Assembly: GCA_001724265.1 (NCBI GenBank) | Contig: MEDY01000021.1 | Coordinates: forward strand, 62,001 to 126,000 | Source of the DNA: Rhizaria sp. SCN 62-66 | Taxonomy: Eukaryota > Rhizaria, unplaced | Direction of reading: 5' to 3' | DNA length: 64,000 nt | Shown here: positions 9,955 through 20,543 of the stretch, one piece after another | Layout: each line of letters begins with the position of its first letter | Position numbering within the stretch: the stretch's first letter is position 1 | Made by a program: the position numbers and the translations under genes | Notes under the pieces: generated by a model | Database searches by the model: none | The model's input: the letters and a program-made list of their open reading frames with translations, nothing else | What the model was told of the DNA's origin: nothing

Positions 9955-12850
9955 TCAACGGCGGTCATCTCCAACGCGCTGCCCCTGCGAGCCCTGCGTG
10001 CGCTCGTACGGCAAGCGCCACCGGTTGACCCGGAGCGTTCCCTCCGCCACCGTCGCCGTCGCCAGCCCAGTCTCGACGTCCGGACCGGGGACGCCGCGCG
10101 TGATCGCGGGCTTCGGCTCGCCCTCCGGGACCACGGGCGTGCGCGTGACGGCGTAGCCCTCGGTCGCGAGCGCCTCCACGTCGGCCTGGTTGACGTCGTT
10201 GCTGCCCGCGCCCTCGGTGACAATAGGGCGCAGACCGGGCGTGTCTGTACCGCCGCCGTAGCCCTCGGCGCCGCGGCCACCGAGACCGCGGTTCGGGTCA
10301 AGGTCGATGGTGTCACCAGGTACGATCGGGCCCTTGCCGGCGGCGGCGTCGGCGGCCATGCGCGCAGCCTTGATGACGAGGTCAGAGTACTGCTCTTCGG
10401 GGGAGCTGATCTTGTCCGGCAGGGTCGGCTCGCCCTTGGCCGACGCGTTCGCAGCAGGGGTCGGGGCAGTGAACGGAGCCTATAATGCGATATCAGCAAT
10501 GACAAAGCATGAAGAAATGAATGATATTGATGAGAGATTGATAAAGTTCGCAACAGTCAATGTGGGGAAACAAAGATTTAAGACATTCGATGCAAAAGTG
10601 ATCACAACGTACCTGGTACTCAAAGTTGGGATTGGTAAACTCGAGCTGATCGAGCATAAACATCGCATCACGGTAGTAATCACCGTAATAACCCGCATAG
10701 TACTCCGAAAACTGCAACGCATAGTGCTGGATCTGGTACTGCGACACCTGCAGATCGTTGCAATCCGAGCAATGCGTGCCGAAATGCGTGCACAAGTGGC
10801 ACAGGTACGAGAAGTGGTAAGTGGTGCTGAGGCCGCGCGTGAGCGTCGGCACGAGCGCGTGCGTGACGGAGCGCGTCAGCTTGCTCGTCAGCGCCAGCGT
10901 GAGCTCGCGCGCGATCACCTCGCCCAGCCCGTCGTGGATGCCGCGAGTCAGCGTCTGGCTCAGCACGCGTGTGAGGCGCTGTGAGACGGTGTCGCCCATG
11001 CGGACAAACACGCCCTCCGAGATGGGCCCCGCGATGGCGTTGGGGATCGCGTTGGCAAGCAGGTCGGTCAGCGTCGCGGCGACGGCGTCAGTGATCAAGT
11101 GCGTCAGGTTGCGCGGGACGGCCTTGTTGACCCACGCGACGATCATACCAGGCATCGGGCCCGTCATGGCGTGCGTCATGTCCTGCGTCAGGGGCTGCGC
11201 GGTGCCGCCCAGCACGAGATCGTTACTCTGCTCAACGACGTCGCCCATCATCGTCTTAACCACAGGCTGGACCAGACCGCCCACGGTCGCCATCGAGCGC
11301 TCGATGAACGCAGCGCGCTCCTGCGAGACTGTGCTGGCGCACGCCGCGCGGCGGGCGTCGACGAGGGCGCGCGCGCGAGACAGCCGAGTCACTGCCGCAG
11401 CATTCGCGTCGGCCTCGCTGTGAGCGTCCGTACTATGGGAGGGAGCGGGGGCGTCGAGGGCGGGGCCGGCAACGGAGACGAGGCGGACAGGGGCGCCCTC
11501 ACGGACAGTGACAGGCGCAGAAGGGCGTAGCGACAACGACACAGTCGACGCGTCAGAGTGCACGGCAGCGCCGCGCGCGCCGACAATCGCGATGCCAGGC
11601 GCCTTCGTCACCGTGCTCGCAACATCAGTACCCGTGGGGGTACCCGTGGGGGTGCCCGTGGCGGCGACGGGGGCGGGGAGCACGGCGCGGCACGTGGCGA
11701 GGCGGGCCGGGGTGAGCGCCGGGGCGGCGGCAGTGGCGCAGGCCGCGAGCGCGGGGGCGCGGGAAGCCACGTGCGGCTTACCTTTATCATCGTGGGTACC
11801 AGTGCCGGTGGCGTGGTAGGACGAGATGAAGACGAGGGGCAGCATGTTGTCGCTGATGCCGCGGCCGTGGGCGTCGTCTTCGTCCTCGTCCTCATCACTG
11901 TCACTCTCATCATCGTCGTCGTCGTCATGAGGAGCGCTGATGTGGCTTCCTTCGATGAGGTCGTCATCAAGCCCCCACAGAGCGGCCAGCAACTGCGCCT
12001 CCGTCTCAACAGCATCCGCAGCAGCAGCAGCAGCATCAGTTTGGGCAGTCACAGTCTGAGCGTTGCTATTGCGACGCTTGCGGCTGCTCGTGGCGAGCTT
12101 GACGCGCATGGACCCAGGCGGGGAGCCGCCGAAGGCCTGCTCGGCCCAGCGGAACGGCGGGGAGGGCGCGGTGAGCGTGCCGCGGGGCGCGGCGGCGGCG
12201 CCGCGGAGACACTGCGAGGGGTAGATAGACGGGGACGGCGCCAGAGTGTATACGTCAACACCACGCGAAACAGAGCTGTTGTTGCTGTCGTTACTGCGAC
12301 CCGACGCAGATGCGGTGCTAGAGTCAGTGTCGCGCATGGTGACGTGGCCGTCGCGGCCGTCGTCGTTACTGTTGCTGTTCTGGTTGATGTTACCGTTATT
12401 GTTGTCGTTGCGAGAGGGAAGCGAAGGGCAGTGGAGCTCGATAGCCTGTGCGAGCTGCGCGGCCTCGGGGCGATGCCAGAGGTCCTTAATAGCGTAGCGC
12501 GAGCCGTCGACGGCACGGACGTAGATCGGCTGCGAGAAATACGCCGCCATATACACCAAATCGAACTTGTCAACGCGTGGCAACAGCGTCTCCGGGTCGG
12601 TCGACAGGCGAGTCACAGGACGCACGTCTGCAACCACCTCCAGCAGCACGGGCGGGTCCGACGGCAGCGCGGACAACGCAGACTGCGACGGCAGCGGAGA
12701 CGCGCCGCTGGAGCCAGCGGGGGGCGTGGCGGGGGTCGCGGGGAGCGGGGGGGTTGCTGCTACGGCTGGGGAGCTCAGAGCGCCCGGGGCGGAGGCCGCC
12801 AGGAGCAGCAGCGCCGCCAGGAGCCACGCGAATCGGGCCCTGATCGGCAT
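9955..12850 (-). CDS. Secreted protein with LT-rich repeats and CxxC/Tyr-rich segment
   Basis: Minus-strand join 12850..10613, 10479..9955, giving 920 residues. The ATG at 12850 begins a clear signal peptide (MPIRARFAWLLAALLLLAAS). The frame is open to 13003, but that stretch looks like leader. A conserved-looking N-terminal block (about residues 65-145) is followed by Asn/Ser and acidic low complexity (about 150-390). A stretch of short amphipathic LTxxL / MTxxM segments (about 560-675) then leads to CHLC-x6-CSDC (plus strand around 10750-10800) and a Tyr-rich run (EYYAGYYGDYY). This layout reminds me, from memory, of uncharacterised secreted families in algae and other protists; I cannot name a function. 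Exon 2 is rich in Pro, Gly and charged residues. It is probably secreted or lumenal. Confidence 0.75.
10480..10612 (-). other. Intron of the secreted CxxC protein gene
   Basis: On the minus strand the donor is GTACGT and the acceptor TATAG, 133 nt, phase 0, AT-rich against GC-rich exons. Removal joins FEYQ to APFTAPTPAANAS and reaches the second exon's frame, which ends with TGA at 9955. Confidence 0.82.
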
Positions 12851-14250
12851 CACTACGTAAGATAAAGCGTGGACAAGATGGAAAGTAAGGTGAGAGTGGG
12901 AGATGAGGTGAAGACTAGGCGCTGGCAGGGTTGAGAAAGGAAATGAGGGAAGGGAGGGCTCTCCTTGGAGAAAGTAGTCCTGAGATGGCCCCGAGACACA
13001 CAATGATCGTCAAGGTGGAATAAAATCAATTGGCAGAGCAGATATAAAGTCCAAATATAACGTGATTCAATTGAATTCATAGCAAATCCCACGACTCCTG
13101 TCAACGACCTCTTGTTCATGCTCAGGCCTTGCCCAGTCAAAGGCATCTTATCACTGACTGTGAGCACTCAGTAAACACGCTATTCAGGTTCATAACTCTA
13201 AGAGACAAGAACGTGTAGAGTTAAATTTGTGATATAACACACTTCAAAGGTTATTATATGCTCTAACAAACTTTTACTTGTTACTGTTTTTGGTTGAGCT
13301 ATAGATCTGCTTCAAGTAAACAAACGTGCATGTTTGCACTTAACTCTAAAGTAGCTGTATAAACATCATTGGCAATAAACAGGTATAGCAATGCATATAA
13401 CACCAGGATGTACTATGCCAGTGATTATCATAAGCAGATGTAAACATTGCCTTGATCTATACTCCTAAAGGCTCCATGAAACCCCCAGCTTCGCCAGTGG
13501 GTCACAGCGTTGTGAGGACCTAACAGAGGCCAAGAGTCATCAGACATGTACTGCCGCAGGCATTATGGCAGGCAAACCATCGCTAGCAAGCGGCACCTGC
13601 GCATACAAAGAGTGGAGATGTCATGTATGTGCTCAAAGCTCCCAAATGTCCAATGGCAAGTGACCTTGTCGGACCCAAGCCGCACAACCCGGGGAAAATG
13701 GCCGGTTCTGGTCAGGATGTTCAGTTAAAATATACAAAAAGCACGTTTACAGCATAAATGCCAATATTTGTCACGTTAAATGGTTTTATATCGCGGAATT
13801 GATCTGTTTGGTGTGCATTCGAAGGGGCAAACTATCGGCAAGGGCCGAAAAAAAGAAAATCAATGCTCACGGTCACTTTCGGGAGCTTGCTTGCTCTCTC
13901 CTTGCTGCACTTAGAGGTTGTCGATCTCAAAAGGGGTAAATCGGGACACGGCAAGGGGCGTTGGTTCTGTGGTTTATACGGATGAATCTTCCCGTGTGGA
14001 AGTGTTTTCGTATTTGTCGGCGACCCGGATTCGCCGATTGCAAACCTCGTTTTATGACCCGCTTTTGTCAAATTGGCCTCCTCTTCCCATCCCCGACGTC
14101 TCCCTCTTACCTGTTCATGTGAGCCTCATGGAGACACTGTACTAACTCACTACTTTGTTCACATCGTTATTTTCGTGCTGATATATTCGCTCACTTATTC
14201 ACTCTCTGTTTCACCCTATTGTTTACCCGCTGCTCCGCCTCTCTGTGCAG
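12851..14250. promoter_or_regulatory. Divergent intergenic region, probable two-way promoter
   Basis: 1.4 kb between two genes transcribed away from each other, both for secreted proteins. The sequence is AT-rich, with no open frame longer than about 100 codons that looks coding. It is the largest gap in the window. No TATA box or known operator could be assigned by eye. The right end may contain a leader intron (see 14119-14250). Confidence 0.45.
14119..14250 (+). other. Candidate 5' leader intron of the carbonic-anhydrase-like gene
   Basis: GTGAGC at 14119 could be a donor. TACTAAC lies shortly downstream and the stretch ends in a pyrimidine-rich CTCTGTGCAG directly before the ATG at 14251. 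The acceptor side is strong. The donor differs from the GTACGT preferred elsewhere in the window. Confidence 0.4.
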
Positions 14251-17200
14251 ATGGTGCTTCTGAGGAGGACCGTCCTCCTTGTCGTCGCGGCACTCACGTG
14301 CCTCGCCGCCGGGTCGGAGACCTCTCAGTCGTGGAGTTTCGGCTCCCAGGACGCCTGGACCGGTACCTGCGGTCTTGGTGTCCGCCAGAGTCCTGTGGAC
14401 ATCAACTTCCTCGACGGCAGCGTCGTGCACGACAAGTCGCTGGCCCCGCTCGAGTACAAGGGCTTTGCCAACGTCAACGCTGGCAAGCTCTCTGTGACCA
14501 ACAATGGCAAGAACATCGCCATTGCTGTCTCTGATACCGACGCCCCGATGTCGATCAAGACGGACAAGGACACGACGTACAAGATCGCGCAGCTTAACTT
14601 CCACTGGGGTCTCAACAACCTTTACGGCAGTGAGCACTCGATCAACGGCAAGTACTTCCCTCTCGAGCTCCACTTCGTCGGCTACAAGGGTGCTAACCTC
14701 ACCTCTGCCGTCGGCTCCAAGGACTCGAACGCCATGGCCCAGTTTGCCGTCTTCTTCGCCCTCGGCGACCACAACCCCGTTGTGCAGGCCATTCTCGACG
14801 CCGCCAAGGGTCTCACCCCTGGCAAGCGCGCCTCCGTGCCCTTCTCTCTCAACATCGCCTCGCTACTGCCCGCGCGCGCTGCGCAGGAGTATCTCACCTA
14901 CGTCGGCTCCCTCTCGGCCCCGCCCTGCACCGAGAACGTCCAGTGGTTCGTCTCCCGCAACGTCCTCGCGCTCTCCCCGATTCAGCTCGAGCAGTTCCGC
15001 GCCTTCATCAACGCCGATGGCCAGGTTATGTCCAACACCTTCCGCGGCGTCCAGCGCCTCAACGGCCGCAAGATCTCCTCGTCCTTCTCCTTCGTGACCC
15101 GCCGCATGCCTCCCGCCGCGGCGTGGGCCCTCGCGTCCACGGCCTCCACCCCCGCCGTCTCTACGCCCTACGGCCCCCTCGCGACGTCGCCCGTCGTCGT
15201 GCCCGTCAACTCGGTCGGCCCCACCCCGGCCCCCGTGGCCGTGAGCTCCATCACCGACGTCGACTCGGACTACGCCGTGCGCCAGCAGCTCACCCAGCTG
15301 CCCTACGGCACCGTCATGAACCCCAACGGCCCCACCGTCTTCCCCGTCGTCCGCCCCCCGGCCGCGCTCAGCTCCCTCCGCGCCGCCGCGCTGCAGGCCG
15401 CCGCCGCCGCCGGCGCCACCCCCGGGTGCGCCGAGTGCGTCGGTGTTCACCCCCTTGACGTTGCCTTCCCCGTCCGCACGGTTGTCCACAAGTCGCTCAT
15501 CGAGACCTCTTCCGAGGCCGAGGCCGAGACTGAGGTTGACGCCGAGGCCGAGGCCGAGGCTGATGCTGAGGCTGAGGTCGAGATCAAGCTGACCCAGGAG
15601 GAGCTCTCCGAGGCTTTCGCTCAGGCCCAGGTCGAGGTCGATGCTGAGGAGGAGGCTGACGTTGACGCTGACGCTGACGCTGACTCTGAGGCTGAGGCTG
15701 AGGCTGAGGCTGAGGGTGCGTCGTTCATCGAGACCGGCGCGTCTGAGGTCAACGCCACCAAGGTCAACCCGCCGACCGGCGACCTGACCCCCAAGCCCGC
15801 CGTCGCGCACCGCCCCGCGCACGTCATCGACGGCGTCGCTGCCCCCGAGAAGCCCAAGTCCCGCCGCGCCGTCAAGCTCGAGCGCGCCCGCATCTCTGCC
15901 GCGCGCAACAACGCCTTCTCCACCAACGAGCTCGACTTCTCCGACCCCCACGCGGCGCCCAAGCCCGAGACGGACCCGCGCTACGCCGCGTCCCCGCTCG
16001 GCTTCGTCAAGCAGTACCGCGGTGAGCCCTACGGCCCCGAGACGCCCGTCCAGGTCTCCAACGAGGCCCACTACGCCCGCATGGCCGGCCCCCGCTCCCC
16101 GGGGCTCGTGACGTCCTTCTCGCGCGATGGCATGGTTGACGCCACGTTCCGCGACGAGGTGCCCTCGAACAAGCCTGTGATGCCCGAGACGAACCCCGAG
16201 TACTACTACAACATCCGCGGCCCCAACCCGCGCTACTACGCCGGTCAGGGCGCCGCCAATGCGGCCGCCGCGGGCCCGTTCCACCCGCTCGCAGCCCACT
16301 TCTACGGTCCCGGCGCCGGTGCGCAGTTCCAGATGTCTCACCCCGAGCTCCAGGGCTACCGCGGCTACCTCAACAACTACAACCCCGAGGTGTATGACAT
16401 GTCCCCTGCCCCGCGCCCGCCGCGCTTCCCCATGTCGCCCTTCTCCCGCCGCGTCGTCACGGCGACCATGCCCGACGTCCGCGCGCCCTACGCGCGCCCC
16501 ACCGGCGACCTCAAGGTCACCGCCGACCACTCATCGTACCTCCCGTCGCACATGACCCCCACCAAGCACTACGCGCCTCTGTCCCCGCGCAACACGCAGG
16601 GCATCGACTGGGTCCACGGCCTGCCCCCCAAGGACACCTTCACCTCCCCCTCGCTCGTCGACTCGGCCATGGTCATCGATGGCGCGTTCGCCGGCTCTGC
16701 CCACGCCCGCGCCGCGCAGGAGCTCTCGGCTCAGCACGCCGCCCTCCTGGCCGCCGAGCAGCGCTTCTCGCTTGCCGAGGCCGGCGCCGAGGCCACCGCG
16801 ACCGTCGACGCCGAGGCCGAGATCGGCGTGGCGTCGGGCATGACCGTCGAGGCGCAGACCGAGGCGGAGATCTCGCCCGAGAACGTCCAGGCTGCCTATG
16901 CGCAGTTTGAGCACTACCTCAACGCGTTCGAGCCCCGCGTGGCGATGCTGACGCAGTACAAGACGCGCCGCCAGCAGATCCCGTCGATGCGCTTCGGCCA
17001 GGGCGTGCGCTCTGCGTCTGCGCTCAACACGCACGCCGCGACGCTCGAGGCCGTGCGTGAGACCAAGATGGTGCGCCAGCTCAAGCAGATCCTCGACAAG
17101 TTCCGCGAGCTCAAGAAGCTTCACGGGCGCGTGTCGGCGATGCGCGAGCGCTTTGCCAACAACCCCGCCGTGAAGCTGCAGCTCGACGTCACCCGCAATA

Positions 17201-18705
17201 ACCTGCAGTCGCGCATGGATGCGCTGCTCGAGACGACGGAGAACATGAAGACTCTGTCTAAGGCCGAGAAGGAGGTCAAGTCGGCCCGCACCAAGCGTGC
17301 GCGCGCTGAGGAGAATGTCCAGCGCAAGCTCGCCGTCTTCGACGACATCGAGAAGGTGGCCAAGGACCTCGCCCAGGTCGAGACGTCGCGCTATGCCGAG
17401 ACGGCCCGCATCGCCAAGCTCCAGCTCCTCCGCGCCCAGCTTGCTGGTACGGACCGCCTGATGCGCCCCGATGCCATCGCTGACTCTGCCGCTGTCACTG
17501 TTGCTTCCGTCAAGCCCAACACTGCTGCTCCCGCTGCCCCCGCTGCTGCTGCCCCCGCCGCTGCCGCCCCCGCCGCTGCCGCCCCCGCCGCTGCTCCCGC
17601 CGCCGCTGCTCCCGCCGCCGCTGCCCCTGCTGCCCCCGCTGCTGCTCCTGCCGCTGCCGCTCCTGTCGCCGCTGCTAACGCCACCGGCCACTCGTTCATC
17701 GAGGCCGACGTCGTCGACACCCTGGGCGTCTCCGTCGAGGGCGAGCTCGCTGCCTTCGGCTCCGAGCTTCCCGCCGCCGAGCCCGCCGTGCCCGCCGCGT
17801 CCGCCGAGGCCAAGCCCCTTGACGTGCCCATGACGCTCAACAGCCTGCTCGACGACCTCCAGTCCAAGGCCACCTCGCTCGCCGAGCAGGGCGCGTCCGC
17901 CACCGAGTCGTCCTCTGTCGCGGAGGCCCTCGACAACCTCGAGGCGCTGCAGGCCGTGCAGGCCAAGGTCGAGCGCGTCCAGGAGGACAAGATCGCGCGC
18001 CTGCGCCTCGCCAAGAACCGCCAGGCCGTGGCGGTCGAGGAGGCCAAGCTCGCCGAGGTCCGCCGCAAGCACGTCGCTGCGCAGAACAAGGAGCGCGCTG
18101 CCGTCGCGCGGCTCCAGTCGCTCGCTGAGGAAGCCAACGCGCAGAAGGCCGCGCTTGTCCAGCTCAAGGACGAGCAGAGCCAGCTCCGCTCCAACCTCGC
18201 TTCGCTGCTGCAGGCGCAGGAGCAGGTTGAGGCGCAGCTCGCCGCCGCCTCCAACACGGCCGCGGACAAGACCCGCGCCGAGGCCGAGTTCGTGGCTCAG
18301 CAGGAGCGCGCGCGCGCTGAGATCGAGCAGCAACGCGTCTCTCTGATGGAGCAGCGCGCCACCGTTGAGCGCGAGCGCGCGGCCCTCGAGGCGCGCGCCC
18401 AGGTTGTCCTGAGCAAGGCACAGCAGATGCACGTGCTTGCTTCGCAGCTCAAACTTTCGCACCAGATCCGCGTCAAGAAGGCCCACCGCCGTGCCGCTGT
18501 CGAGTCCGGCTCGTTCGTCGACCTTTCCGCCGAGGCTGAGGCTGAGGCTGAGGCCAAGACTAACGCCAAGGCTGAGGCTGACATCGAGGCCGAGTACGAC
18601 CTCAGCGCCGATTCTGAGGTTGAGGCCGAGGCTGAGACCGAGGTTGCGGCCGAGCAGGGCATCACTGACGCCGACATTGAGGCTCTCCTCCACGCTGCTG
18701 ACTAA
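14251..18705 (+). CDS. Secreted alpha-carbonic-anhydrase-like domain fused to long acidic/coiled-coil tail
   Basis: 1,484 residues, no intron in the coding part. A signal peptide (residues 1-21) precedes an alpha-type carbonic anhydrase fold (about 24-280) with QSPVDI, SEHSI, ELHF and GSLSAPPC. Of the three zinc histidines, H118 and H141 are present, but the first (His94 in human CA II) is N116 in QLNFHWG. The shuttle His64 is Lys and the gatekeeper Thr199 is Ser. The fold is recognisable but hydration of CO2 is doubtful; it resembles carbonic-anhydrase-related proteins. The tail has Glu/Ala repeats (about 420-490), a Pro/Tyr-rich stretch, a helical region (about 880-1070), an Ala/Pro run (about 1090-1150), more coiled coil (about 1190-1410) and a final Glu/Ala block. 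A surface or extracellular matrix role is possible but is inference. GTG codons upstream are not starts. Confidence 0.85.
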   Translation: MVLLRRTVLLVVAALTCLAAGSETSQSWSFGSQDAWTGTCGLGVRQSPVDINFLDGSVVHDKSLAPLEYKGFANVNAGKLSVTNNGKNIAIAVSDTDAPMSIKTDKDTTYKIAQLNFHWGLNNLYGSEHSINGKYFPLELHFVGYKGANLTSAVGSKDSNAMAQFAVFFALGDHNPVVQAILDAAKGLTPGKRASVPFSLNIASLLPARAAQEYLTYVGSLSAPPCTENVQWFVSRNVLALSPIQLEQFRAFINADGQVMSNTFRGVQRLNGRKISSSFSFVTRRMPPAAAWALASTASTPAVSTPYGPLATSPVVVPVNSVGPTPAPVAVSSITDVDSDYAVRQQLTQLPYGTVMNPNGPTVFPVVRPPAALSSLRAAALQAAAAAGATPGCAECVGVHPLDVAFPVRTVVHKSLIETSSEAEAETEVDAEAEAEADAEAEVEIKLTQEELSEAFAQAQVEVDAEEEADVDADADADSEAEAEAEAEGASFIETGASEVNATKVNPPTGDLTPKPAVAHRPAHVIDGVAAPEKPKSRRAVKLERARISAARNNAFSTNELDFSDPHAAPKPETDPRYAASPLGFVKQYRGEPYGPETPVQVSNEAHYARMAGPRSPGLVTSFSRDGMVDATFRDEVPSNKPVMPETNPEYYYNIRGPNPRYYAGQGAANAAAAGPFHPLAAHFYGPGAGAQFQMSHPELQGYRGYLNNYNPEVYDMSPAPRPPRFPMSPFSRRVVTATMPDVRAPYARPTGDLKVTADHSSYLPSHMTPTKHYAPLSPRNTQGIDWVHGLPPKDTFTSPSLVDSAMVIDGAFAGSAHARAAQELSAQHAALLAAEQRFSLAEAGAEATATVDAEAEIGVASGMTVEAQTEAEISPENVQAAYAQFEHYLNAFEPRVAMLTQYKTRRQQIPSMRFGQGVRSASALNTHAATLEAVRETKMVRQLKQILDKFRELKKLHGRVSAMRERFANNPAVKLQLDVTRNNLQSRMDALLETTENMKTLSKAEKEVKSARTKRARAEENVQRKLAVFDDIEKVAKDLAQVETSRYAETARIAKLQLLRAQLAGTDRLMRPDAIADSAAVTVASVKPNTAAPAAPAAAAPAAAAPAAAAPAAAPAAAAPAAAAPAAPAAAPAAAAPVAAANATGHSFIEADVVDTLGVSVEGELAAFGSELPAAEPAVPAASAEAKPLDVPMTLNSLLDDLQSKATSLAEQGASATESSSVAEALDNLEALQAVQAKVERVQEDKIARLRLAKNRQAVAVEEAKLAEVRRKHVAAQNKERAAVARLQSLAEEANAQKAALVQLKDEQSQLRSNLASLLQAQEQVEAQLAAASNTAADKTRAEAEFVAQQERARAEIEQQRVSLMEQRATVERERAALEARAQVVLSKAQQMHVLASQLKLSHQIRVKKAHRRAAVESGSFVDLSAEAEAEAEAKTNAKAEADIEAEYDLSADSEVEAEAETEVAAEQGITDADIEALLHAAD

Positions 18706-19577
18706 GCAATCAAGCTAGCAAAGCAAGCAAAAAGGTGGGATGTATGTCTGTCTATTTTTGTGTGATGACAGAAAGAGATCAATCATTCAACAATGGCAAT
18801 AACGCGTAAATAGTGTTGCTGCTGTGTTATGGTTTTGTGTCTCTAGGTGAAATGAAATCCGTCTGCTTGGATGCTGACGATGTGTAAATCAATTCAGTTT
18901 TAATACAACACGTTTCAAAACAATGTAAATTATTGTTATGTATGTTTTAATCTCGCTCCATGAATGTTTTGTGTTAATATCCTCCTAGAATTGTCTCCTC
19001 ATCTCTGCTTCTTGTACCCCGCCCGCCTAATATTGCAAAATCAGTTAAGTCGTGAAATGTTCAGATCGACGAAAACAAAAGCGTATATTCTAATATAAAA
19101 AATCTGGGAATATCTTCAAATAATATCACATTGAATAACATGAGTCAATATTAGCACTCAAAAAGCAAGAAAACAAAGCGAGTCATGATAATCAACAGAG
19201 AACAACTCCGCACTCCGTCCACTGACTTGTTCGTCGCGGATTCAGACAGCGCGCGAAGATCAATTCTTGAATTAACATTATATATCTTGAGTAAAATCAA
19301 CATTTGTATGATACAAGTAGACTACTGTATAATAAAGTCAGACGTGCACACAGACGACACACAAAGTGCTGTCGTGGCGCGCGTCTGAAGATTGCTAAGT
19401 AACGTTTTGCAAACCTAATAAAAATCAAACTGCGAATAAAGATAAACTCATATATCTGTCATGAAAGCGCAACCAGAAGCTTTTTTTGGGCAACACCAGT
19501 TCAATACACAACCACACACAGCAGTCACTTTTGCAGCGCACAATGACAGTAGCTATGATATTTTTTAGTTGTTTTGC
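18706..19577. other. Convergent intergenic region
   Basis: AT-rich gap between the 3' ends of the carbonic-anhydrase-like gene (+) and the kinase gene (-). It should carry both 3' UTRs. A 67-codon open frame at 19185-19388 has no features of a gene. Nothing else was recognised. Confidence 0.5.
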
Positions 19578-20511
19578 TTAGACTTCGAACGGCGGGCGGC
19601 GGTCCGGCACGCGCGTCATCGACGCCCCCCGCGCCGCATGCCCGTGCCCGTGGCCGTGCGCGCCGCCGGGGTTGCCGCTCTTCTGCTGGCCCTGGCGGCC
19701 GCGGCTTGCAGCGGAGCCGCCGATGAGTGGGTGCAGCGCGAGATACGGCGACAGCTTACTAGCACCAGGGCCGCCGCCGCCCGCCGGGCCACCGGCCGCG
19801 CCGGGGACCGGGGGCGGGAACACGGCCAGCGGGCGCGCTGAGACCTCGAAGGGCGGGCGCACGGGGACGTGGATGACCCGCGGCGACCGCTGGGGCCCGT
19901 TGTCGTCGTGTCCGGCCAGCGCCAGCGGGGACGGGTTTGGCGGCGACAGCGCGGGGGGCGCCGAGTACATCCCGTTGACGCGGCGGCCCGGCGCGCGCGA
20001 GGGCGGGAGACCGAGTCCAGGGCGACGCGCCATGCTGACGGCCGGGTTGGGCGCCACCGCGGGCGGACGCGCGCGGGAACGGGCGTAGGAGGCGCGGAAG
20101 CTTGAGAAACCGGCGGCGCTGGCGTTGGCGTTGGAGCCCGAGGCGGAGTCGTCGCTCTGATTGAGTTGCGAGTTCGCGCCAGTTCCAGAGCCAGCGCTAA
20201 CGTTGTTGTTGTGAGCGGGTTGAGACTCGGCGAGCAAGTCCTGCACAACGGCAGCACGGCGCGGGTGCAATGCACTCGCACCGCTGCCGCTGTTGTTGCT
20301 GTTGGCAACTGCGGGGCGCACGGAGGACGACACGGGGCGCGATCGTGAGACTGACCGCGACCGGCCGTCCGACACCACAACTGGCGCCACAGCACCGCCC
20401 TGGCCCTGGCTGTGACCGTGGTTGCCGTTGCCGACGCCATTGCGACTGGAGCTGCGGACCGAGGCCGAGTCCTCACGCGGGGGCCGCGTCGACGACCGGG
20501 GCCGGCCCGCG

Positions 20512-20543
<32 letters not shown>

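Noticed and set aside
13546-13728. 60-codon open frame in the large divergent gap
   Set aside because: No start context, domain or codon bias; mixed composition like the rest of the gap.
16531-18693. 720-codon minus-strand frame opposite the carbonic-anhydrase-like gene
   Set aside because: Leu/Gly/Arg/Val composition is what antisense of the Glu/Ala/Lys tail must give. The plus strand has a signal peptide and a clear domain.
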